From Mactra quadrangularis (lineage: Eukaryota; Mollusca; Bivalvia; Venerida; Mactridae): 64,000 nucleotides of DNA. The notes beneath the pieces are model-generated. The model was given only the letters and a program-made list of their open reading frames with translations, was not told where the DNA came from and did no database searches. Where the stretch lies: positions 51,317,395 to 51,381,394 of the forward strand of contig CM046307.1 in assembly GCA_025267735.1 (NCBI GenBank), written 5' to 3'. The position numbers and the translations under genes are program-made. Below are positions 63,901 through 64,000 of the stretch, in pieces; positions within the stretch are counted from its first letter, which is position 1; the number at the start of each line of letters is the position of its first letter.

Positions 63901-64000
63901 ACCAGGACATATACAAAGTGTATATGTACAGAATATCATCAAGTTATATGCTAACATTATAAAACGTGCTGAGGAAGATGATGATACAGACACTGTTAAA
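21904..64000 (+). CDS. AP3D1: AP-3 complex subunit delta-1 (5' part; 3' end outside window)
   Basis: AP3D1 is the large delta subunit of the AP-3 adaptor, which sorts cargo from endosomes to lysosomes and related organelles. Sixteen exons with GT-AG introns join without a break into 547 residues; human AP3D1 is about 1150. The protein starts MALSKVKGTLERVLDKNLQD and continues LVRGIRNHKE. It then follows the adaptin N-terminal helical solenoid closely: LGYDISWAAFNIIEVMSSTK, RIGYLAASQSFHDGTDVLML, PAFPRLKEKLEDPDPGVQSA, NNWVLIKIIKLFGALTPLEP, LDDKDESIRFRALDLLYGM and LPGHIQSVYVQNIIKLYAN. The last visible residues, EEDDDTDTVK, are an acidic loop in the trunk. The hinge and ear are off the right edge. 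Intron 1 is 11 kb. Exon 5 is preceded by five decoy copies. Exon 15 has a SINE at its donor. Confidence 0.96.
22000..23179. other. AP3D1 intron 1, first part
   Basis: This is the first part of an 11-kb intron (22000-32965). I recognise no repeat or exon before 23180. Confidence 0.5.
23180..23551. mobile_element. MITE with 5-bp target duplication (CAGGGCTATTTTTCC end)
   Basis: The inverted ends CAGGGCTATTTTTCC and GGAAAAAAAGCCCTG are flanked by CCATG on both sides (23175-23179 and 23552-23556). The interior has repeated TTCCCAAT strings. It shares ends with 3212, 28583 and 53130. Confidence 0.8.
24310..24592. mobile_element. Truncated hAT-type MITE, reverse relative of 20026-20417
   Basis: It contains GGCAAGTATCGGTGATATAT and CAAGGAGTGTAGTAG, matching the complement of the 20026 copy, and ends CCAATGACGGTCCTA. 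The other terminus is not recognisable. Confidence 0.6.
24593..26121. other. AP3D1 intron 1 stretch, nothing recognised
   Basis: AT-rich intron sequence without a repeat or ORF that I can support. Confidence 0.5.
26122..26455 (-). mobile_element. tRNA-derived SINE, family B
   Basis: On the minus strand the head reads GCCGTGGCCTAGTGGTTAGC (A box) and has a B-box-like GGTGCGAAACC segment. The body contains CATGAGTTGTCGGCC and ends in T/A-rich sequence near 26122. A plus-strand copy with a clean target duplication is at 49825. Confidence 0.8.
26913..26969. repeat. Small foldback, ACTAGTTTTG type
   Basis: CAAAACTACCGATAGTTTAC pairs loosely with ATGTAGTTGGACTAGTTTTG across a short ATCTTTATCT loop. 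Related foldbacks lie at 31654-31704 and 45251-45302. Half-copies occur near 27771 and 51596. Confidence 0.55.
26975..27263 (+). mobile_element. tRNA-derived SINE, family C
   Basis: Its head is CCTGGGTAGAAAGCGCGATT followed by GGTAGCGCGC, with a B-box-like GGTTAGAATCCC. The body contains TTATACCCTTCCATGAAAAT and GGTGAGTACTGGTTATAGAC and ends CTAGTAAAAAAAAG. It is more diverged in the boxes than the copy at 34831. Confidence 0.82.
27830..28150. repeat. Interspersed 320-bp repeat, second copy at 55280
   Basis: Both copies start GTGAGGGCACTGTACGGGCG and end near ATTTTATGGGACTGAG, in the same orientation. They share TAACCTTAATACG-like and CGCAACAAGCCA strings and many CGTAC words. The family and ends are not resolved. 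Confidence 0.65.
28583..28795. mobile_element. Short MITE with 5-bp target duplication, sister of 3212-3418
   Basis: It runs from CAGAGCTTTTTTTTC to AAAAAAAGGTCTG and is flanked by GAAGA on both sides (28578-28582 and 28796-28800). The interior is colinear with the 3212 copy. Confidence 0.8.
29050..29356. mobile_element. MITE, CAATCTGATTAAAACC end
   Basis: It starts GGCAATCTGATTAAAACCCG and ends near ATCTGTTTACGGAGATTG, matching both ends of the 21084 copy with a longer interior. Confidence 0.5.
29357..31131. other. AP3D1 intron 1 stretch, nothing firm
   Basis: AT-rich. The sequence around 30890-31000 faintly echoes the 29050 MITE. The opposed ORFs at 30492-30800 are not supported. Confidence 0.4.
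31132..31416 (+). promoter_or_regulatory. Promoter-like module: two CCAAT boxes, HSE, TATA
   Basis: A 30-34-bp tandem duplication carries TTTGATTGGTCGACTCATAA twice (about 31147 and 31182); each contains ATTGG, the reversed CCAAT box. A heat-shock element follows: TTC and GAA triplets alternate with exact 2-bp gaps six times (31307-31334), with another TTCATGAA at 31285-31292. TATATAAAA lies at 31408-31416. The order and spacing resemble a heat-shock promoter, but no gene start follows before AP3D1 exon 2 at 32966. It could equally be a simple repeat that mimics one. Confidence 0.35.
31573..31916. repeat. Cluster of three small foldbacks
   Basis: 31573-31628: arms GTTGTAACTCA and TGAGTTACAAC. 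31654-31704: arms GCAAAACTGGTCTACAT and ATGTAGTTTGACTAGTTTTG. 31859-31916: arms AGCGCAAAA and TTTTGCGCT with inner GTAACTCAT and ATGAGTTAT. All are about 50-60 bp with short loops and end in CAAAAC- or GCAAAA-type sequence, so they look like one family of mini-foldbacks. Confidence 0.6.
32376..32698. repeat. 27-bp minisatellite, 12 units
   Basis: The unit is AGTTGATGTCCGGATCACAC followed by TTGGCCT. Because 27 is a multiple of 3, both strands stay open (VDVRITLGL repeats on plus, RTSTRPSVI on minus). Variants are A/G at one CpG site and few others. It lies in AP3D1 intron 1, 270 bp before exon 2. Confidence 0.95.
32966..33061 (+). CDS. AP3D1: AP3D1 exon 2
   Basis: Residues 33-64, NKYVAECLDEIKAELRQENI then AVKAMAVNKLTY, phase 0. 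Acceptor TTTTCAG and donor GTAAGT. Confidence 0.95.
33266..33733. repeat. 75-bp direct duplication flanking a SINE
   Basis: ATATAGCTGAGTT through TTATATCAGGTAAT occurs at 33266-33341 and again at 33659-33733 with a few differences. The family A SINE lies exactly between the copies. The repeat is far too long for a target duplication. Confidence 0.8.
33345..33658 (-). mobile_element. SINE family A, reverse copy
   Basis: It is read from GCCACCCGGCTAGCTCAGTT at the right, with the B box GGTTCGATTCC, to the GTTAAACCCAACAAAAC tail at the left. The A-box core TAGCTCAGTTGG is perfect. Confidence 0.88.
34245..34325 (+). CDS. AP3D1: AP3D1 exon 3
   Basis: Residues 65-91, LQMLGYDISWAAFNIIEVMS then STKFTFK, phase 0. 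Acceptor TTTTACAG and donor GTAAAA. Confidence 0.95.
34512..34625 (-). mobile_element. Partial SINE, family D tail
   Basis: It matches the 3' body of the complete copy at 39371 (GTCTGCTTCCATCTACATGT and GGCGATCCCTCACAGTA) but has no tRNA-like head. Confidence 0.65.
34831..35123 (+). mobile_element. SINE family C with 11-bp target duplication
   Basis: Head CCCGGGTCGATAGCGCAGTT then GGTAGTGCGCC (A box) and GGTTCAAATCCC (B box), with an A/T-rich tail ATAAATAAATTAAATAAA. The target duplication TAGAGGGTTCT is exact (34818-34828 and 35124-35134). Confidence 0.92.
35500..35580 (+). CDS. AP3D1: AP3D1 exon 4
   Basis: Residues 92-118, RIGYLAASQSFHDGTDVLML then TTNMIRK, phase 0. Acceptor TTTTCAG and donor GTTTGT. 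Confidence 0.94.
35641..35740. repeat. 20-bp tandem repeat, five units
   Basis: The unit is TTAAAATTGATTTAGGTTCG, clearest at 35661-35720, with diverged units on both sides. It is 60 bp downstream of AP3D1 exon 4. Confidence 0.8.
35986..36595. mobile_element. Solitary, diverged piggyBac-like MITE
   Basis: It is colinear with each core unit of the 58633-61498 array: TTAACCTTTACTTGTTGCAA on the left, GGCTAGGGCTATTTCAAAAT inside, and GCGGGATTGACCAGTTTAGA on the right. It is an older copy with many substitutions. The antisense frame of the array is broken here (36379-36564). Confidence 0.75.
36719..37097 (+). repeat. Five tandem decoy copies of AP3D1 exon 5 start
   Basis: Copies start at 36719, 36790, 36861, 36940 and 37019 (periods 71, 71, 79, 79, 79), and the real exon is the sixth at 37098. 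Each copy has an AG acceptor followed by GATTTAAGTAGTAACACACA and the rest of the first 63 or so exon bases, then decays into TATATATTT instead of continuing. None has a donor. If any upstream acceptor were used, translation would hit a stop within about 30 codons (TAA or TAG, depending on the copy). The decoys share GCT-GGT codons where the true exon has GCA-GGA. Confidence 0.92.
37098..37205 (+). CDS. AP3D1: AP3D1 exon 5 (functional copy)
   Basis: Residues 119-154, DLSSNTQYDAGVALNGLSCF then ITADLARDLANDIMTL. Acceptor ATTACAG and donor GTAAGT, phase 0. Only this copy carries the second half and a donor. Confidence 0.93.
37475..38225. repeat. Segment bounded by 36-bp direct repeats
   Basis: GTGTGGTGATCGTAGGTGAC plus TATATAGTCACTT at 37475-37508 recurs with few changes at 38190-38223, about 715 bp apart. 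The repeat contains a GTGACTATATAGTCAC palindrome. The segment between has a TGACGTCA plus TATATA string at about 37770. I cannot classify it; an LTR-like or composite element is possible. Confidence 0.45.
38240..38320 (+). mobile_element. tRNA-like SINE head, family E
   Basis: AACCCTTTAGCGATGCGGTT begins a tRNA-like stretch with the B box GGTTCAATTCC at 38295-38305. No body matching families A-D follows. It may be a SINE fragment. Confidence 0.45.
38666..38795 (+). CDS. AP3D1: AP3D1 exon 6
   Basis: Residues 155-198 (first base), MTSSKPYLRKKAVLIMYKVF through LKEKLEDPDP. Acceptor TTTCCAG and donor GTTTGA, phase 1. Confidence 0.95.
39371..39627 (-). mobile_element. tRNA-derived SINE, family D
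   Basis: The minus strand starts GTAGGAGCAGTGGTCCAGTG, giving A box TGGTCCAGTGGTA and B box GGTTCGATCCC. The body carries AGGTGTAAATGGGTACTGTG and TGTACAAGATTGTAAAGTTG, with a short TTAACTTTTAAC tail. It ends 48 bp before the AP3D1 exon 7 acceptor. Confidence 0.85.
39676..39815 (+). CDS. AP3D1: AP3D1 exon 7
   Basis: Residues 198-244, GVQSAAVNVICELARKNPRN through NNWVLIKIIKL. Acceptor TATTTTAG and donor GTAAGT. Confidence 0.96.
39871..40110. repeat. Partial copy of the 55680 repeat
   Basis: It shares AGCTC...GAGAGCTC, ACTCACCCCGGCATCCGCAT and GATTAAAGTTCTTGTGCAGT with the head of the 55680-56575 repeat. The tandem part is largely missing. Confidence 0.6.
40130..40444 (-). mobile_element. SINE family A, reverse copy with 11-bp target duplication
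   Basis: Head GCCGCCTGGCTAGCTCAGTT and B box GGTTCGATTCC, tail complement GTTTGTTTGTTGGGTTTAAC. TTTAATTAATT flanks both sides (40119-40129 and about 40446-40456). Confidence 0.9.
40807..41203. mobile_element. hAT-type MITE, 397 bp
   Basis: It begins TAGGGCTGCCACGATACG and ends TATATCGTGACCGACTTA. The 8-bp duplication ATGTGGTC is exact (40799-40806 and 41204-41211). It shares ends with 63245-63654. Confidence 0.88.
41366..41439 (+). CDS. AP3D1: AP3D1 exon 8
   Basis: Residues 245-269, FGALTPLEPRLGKKLIEPLT then NLIH plus two bases. Acceptor TTTGTAG and donor GTAAAT. Confidence 0.95.
41605..42090. repeat. Possible foldback element with GCTACGTAGC strings
   Basis: The left part has TTTCGCTACATATCACTATG. 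The right part has TTTGCTACGTAGCGATACC and TTAGCTACGTAGCAAAATG, which read as loose inverted partners. Ends are not defined. GCCATTTTG and CAAGATGGTGG strings flank the middle. Confidence 0.35.
42091..42956. other. AP3D1 intron 8 remainder, nothing recognised
   Basis: AT-rich. The overlapping ORFs on both strands are not supported as genes. Confidence 0.5.
42957..43006 (+). CDS. AP3D1: AP3D1 exon 9
   Basis: A 50-nt exon, residues 269-286, STSAMSLLYECINTVIA plus one base. Acceptor ATTACAG and donor GTACGT. Confidence 0.93.
43007..45250. other. AP3D1 intron 9, first part
   Basis: An ACAGA pentamer run lies at about 43158-43178. Otherwise there is AT-rich sequence with no repeat, exon or RNA that I can support. 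Confidence 0.45.
45251..45302. repeat. Small foldback, ACTAGTTTTG type
   Basis: CTAAACTAGTCTAATTTATT pairs with the reversed GATGTAGACTAGTTTTG arm. It is the same family as 26913 and 31654. A diverged 15781-type repeat follows at 45412-45475. Confidence 0.5.
45531..46013. mobile_element. hAT-type MITE, 483 bp
   Basis: It starts TAGGGATGTAACGGTTAACC and ends TATTGTTACACCCCTA, with near-identical 8-bp flanks ACAATTTC and ATAATTTC (7 of 8). It is related in reverse to 56784-57521. Confidence 0.75.
46014..47164. other. AP3D1 intron 9, last part
   Basis: AT-rich, nothing recognised. Confidence 0.5.
47165..47214 (+). CDS. AP3D1: AP3D1 exon 10
   Basis: A 50-nt exon, residues 286-302, VLISVSTGIPNHTASIQ. 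Acceptor CTTACAG and donor GTATAG. Confidence 0.93.
48365..48936. repeat. Degenerate CACATGACA array with 13 TCACATGA octamers
   Basis: The octamer TCACATGA or its complement occurs at 48365, 48431, 48445, 48510, 48564, 48597, 48631, 48683, 48700, 48768, 48859, 48908 and 48929. Spacing is irregular (14-91 bp). The surrounding text is ACAACATATTACATG-like. It lies in AP3D1 intron 10; the rest of 47215-48364 holds nothing that I recognise. Confidence 0.75.
49825..50060 (+). mobile_element. SINE family B with 10-bp target duplication
   Basis: Head GCCGCGGCCATGGCGTAATG then GTTAGC (A box) and GGTTCAAGCC (B box); A-rich tail. The target duplication CAAGAATGAT is exact (49814-49823 and 50061-50070). 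Confidence 0.92.
50084..50787. repeat. 19-bp minisatellite, about 37 units
   Basis: The unit is CAGTCAGCCTCATATGACC, with TCACC, GATCC and GCCTCATTT variants forming short runs of their own. It follows the SINE by 14 bp. The ORF at 50551-50763 is the repeat read through. Confidence 0.95.
50788..52209. other. AP3D1 intron 10, last part
   Basis: A half-copy of the AGTTTTGCACTGACCAAT foldback arm is seen near 51617. Nothing else is recognised. Confidence 0.45.
52210..52258 (+). CDS. AP3D1: AP3D1 exon 11
   Basis: A 49-nt exon, residues 303-319 (first base), LCVQKLRILIEDSDQN. Acceptor CATTCAG and donor GTAAGT. It was found by homology; no ORF call covers it. Confidence 0.94.
53130..53547. mobile_element. 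MITE with 5-bp target duplication (CAGGGCTTTTTCAG end)
   Basis: Ends CAGGGCTTTTTCAG and CTGAAAAAGCCCTG. The flanks carry CTGTA (53124-53128 and 53548-53552), with one extra G at the left junction. The interior has TGGGAA blocks. It ends 56 bp before the exon 12 acceptor. The intron part 52259-53123 holds nothing recognised. Confidence 0.78.
53604..53749 (+). CDS. AP3D1: AP3D1 exon 12
   Basis: Residues 319-367, LKYLGLLAMSKILQTHPKSV through RFRALDLLYGM. Acceptor TTTTCAG and donor GTATGT. Confidence 0.96.
53993..54256. mobile_element. hAT-type MITE with long G- and C-runs
   Basis: Left AGGTGGATCTAGGGG followed by a G-run; right a C-run then GGACCGCCCCTG. The flanks CTTCACTT (53985-53992) and CTTCACCT (54257-54264) agree at 7 of 8. 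It is related to 21218-21407. Confidence 0.72.
54683..54941. mobile_element. TIR MITE, family T, complete
   Basis: It starts GTATTATGCGTAAAGTTTGA and ends with the complement, ACACACAATAC. The interior contains CACATTTGCATCTAAT and AAATTATAAAAGTATG. It ends 29 bp before AP3D1 exon 13. Confidence 0.78.
54970..55118 (+). CDS. AP3D1: AP3D1 exon 13
   Basis: Residues 368-417, VSKKNLMEIVKKLMIHMDKA through YQYVTNFE plus two bases. Acceptor TTTTGTAG and donor GTAAGA. Confidence 0.95.
55280..55605. repeat. Interspersed 320-bp repeat, second copy of 27830
   Basis: It is colinear with 27830-28150, with better preserved GTCCGTACAAACTCTTGCGT and CAGTACGGACTG strings. Confidence 0.65.
55680..56575. repeat. 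Interspersed repeat with internal 180-bp tandem units
   Basis: The head is AGCTCGACTTTACGAAGTAA plus a CCGGCGTCCGCGTCCGCGTC block. Four to five units follow, each with TTCAAACTTTAAATATATGT, ATCAACCACATCTCATGTGA and ATAACTCC. The end is AAGTCGAGCATGCTGTCTCC then GACAGCTCTTGTT. Repeats of this kind are common in bivalve genomes. Confidence 0.7.
56644..56770 (+). CDS. AP3D1: AP3D1 exon 14
   Basis: Residues 417-459, WYVSILVELTRMEGTRHGRL through IRSFSVSQM. Acceptor TTGTAG and donor GTAATT, with a MITE starting 13 bp later. Confidence 0.95.
56784..57521. mobile_element. hAT-type MITE, 738 bp
   Basis: It starts TAGAGGTGTAACAATATGG and ends TGGTTAACCGTTGCACCACTA. The flanks TTATTTAT and TTAATTGT agree at 6 of 8. 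TATTGCAATATATTGCAATA strings lie near the ends. It is a reverse relative of 45531. Confidence 0.65.
57644..57908. mobile_element. TIR MITE, family T, complete
   Basis: It starts GTATAGTGCGCAAATAATGA (diverged) and ends AAACTTTACGCACAATAC. It is colinear with 54683-54941. It abuts the 4.1-kb element, ending 5 bp before its TA. Confidence 0.78.
57916..62052. mobile_element. 4.1-kb Tc1/mariner-type element with internal array
   Basis: The 20-bp perfect inverted ends begin CAGTCCATTCGCGTTCGCTC, and TA flanks both sides (57914-57915 and 62053-62054), the hallmark of Tc1/mariner transposition. Further GCGTTCGCTC and TTAACTCGAG words lie near both ends. No transposase is seen. About 720 bp at the left and 550 bp at the right frame a four-copy 746-bp tandem array. 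A 22-bp inverted repeat lies in the right part (61620-61641 and 61886-61907). Confidence 0.85.
58633..61498. repeat. Four-copy 746-bp tandem array of a piggyBac-like MITE
   Basis: The cores are 58633-59263, 59379-60008, 60124-60754 and 60870-61498. Each starts TTAACCCTTAACTGG and ends CGGTTAAGGGTTAA, so TTAA plus the inverted end CCCTTAAC bound it as in piggyBac-type elements. Identical 115-bp AT-rich spacers separate the cores. Copies differ mainly in G-run length (10, 9, 10, 8) and two single bases. Each core has a 127-codon minus-strand frame (MSQKNELVFARLPHQLMSQG...), most likely incidental because the diverged copy at 35986 does not keep it. Confidence 0.88.
62319..62422 (+). CDS. AP3D1: AP3D1 exon 15
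   Basis: Residues 460-494, AVLLENSHLLANNSQRNGIC then EVLYAAAWLCGEFP plus GA. Acceptor ATTGTAG and donor GTATGT. The SINE target duplication covers the donor. Confidence 0.92.
62435..62722 (-). mobile_element. SINE family C inserted at the exon 15 donor
   Basis: The minus strand starts CCTGGGTCGATAGCGCAGTT then GGTAGCGTGCC; the B box is degenerate. The body and tail run to GGCGTTAAATCTTGTAAAAA near 62440. The direct repeats TTCCTGAGTATGTA (62417-62430) and TTCCCTAAGTATGTA (62720-62734) flank it. Confidence 0.85.
62735..63236. other. AP3D1 intron 15 stretch, nothing recognised
   Basis: AT-rich intron sequence without a recognisable repeat. Confidence 0.5.
63245..63654. mobile_element. hAT-type MITE, 410 bp
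   Basis: Ends TAGGGCTGTCACGATA and TATCGTGACAGCTCTA; flanks ATTGCAAT and ATTGCAAG (7 of 8). The interior has long ATTGCAATACGC and GTATTGCGATACG inverted strings. It is the same family as 40807. Confidence 0.85.
63841..64000 (+). CDS. AP3D1: AP3D1 exon 16 (cut by window end)
   Basis: Residues 494-547, DQLSDPRSVLDAMLKPKITA through EEDDDTDTVK, still open at the window edge. Acceptor TTTTCAG. Confidence 0.93.

Overview
The window is animal nuclear DNA. It is AT-rich, its genes are split by long introns, and it is dense in small DNA transposons and tRNA-derived SINEs. A bivalve mollusc is the most likely source. This is an inference from the repeat style, especially the 55.7-56.6 kb repeat and the several coexisting SINE families. 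No species is assigned.

Three conserved protein genes account for all convincing coding sequence. (1) EIF3H (translation initiation factor 3 subunit H, minus strand) has five exons between 206 and 10800; its 3' end lies beyond the left edge. (2) UTP23 (small-subunit rRNA processome PIN-domain protein, plus strand) has three exons between 14849 and 17694 and looks complete. EIF3H and UTP23 lie head to head, as in vertebrates. (3) AP3D1 (AP-3 adaptor delta subunit, plus strand) starts at 21904 and runs off the right edge. Sixteen exons can be joined into one continuous frame of 547 codons, covering most of the N-terminal adaptin trunk. The three genes have unrelated jobs: translation initiation, ribosome biogenesis and endosome/lysosome sorting.

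Layout. 1-10.8 kb: EIF3H, whose 7.7-kb intron 1 is a nest of transposons. A TIR element at 3508-6389 carries a decayed reading frame and a SINE. A foldback element at 6548-10503 was entered by a Mutator-like element, which was in turn entered by a hAT and a Tc1/mariner-type element. 10.8-14.8 kb: intergenic, with an interspersed repeat, an ATT microsatellite and a roughly 400-bp tandem array. 14.8-17.8 kb: UTP23, with its poly(A) signal in the loop of a long hairpin. 17.9-21.9 kb: intergenic, with a truncated LTR retrotransposon (LTR, primer-binding site, gag start) and hAT-type MITEs. 21.9-64 kb: AP3D1, whose introns hold SINEs, MITEs, minisatellites and a 4.1-kb Tc1/mariner-type element enclosing four near-identical 746-bp repeats.

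Most notable observations. AP3D1 exon 5 is preceded by five tandem copies of its own acceptor site plus the first part of the exon, and every one leads to a stop codon. Each unit of the 746-bp array contains a piggyBac-like MITE with TTAA ends. A SINE landed on the exon 15 splice donor and duplicated it. A perfect six-unit heat-shock element sits between CCAAT boxes and a TATA box in AP3D1 intron 1. Four MITEs share termini and have 5-bp target duplications.
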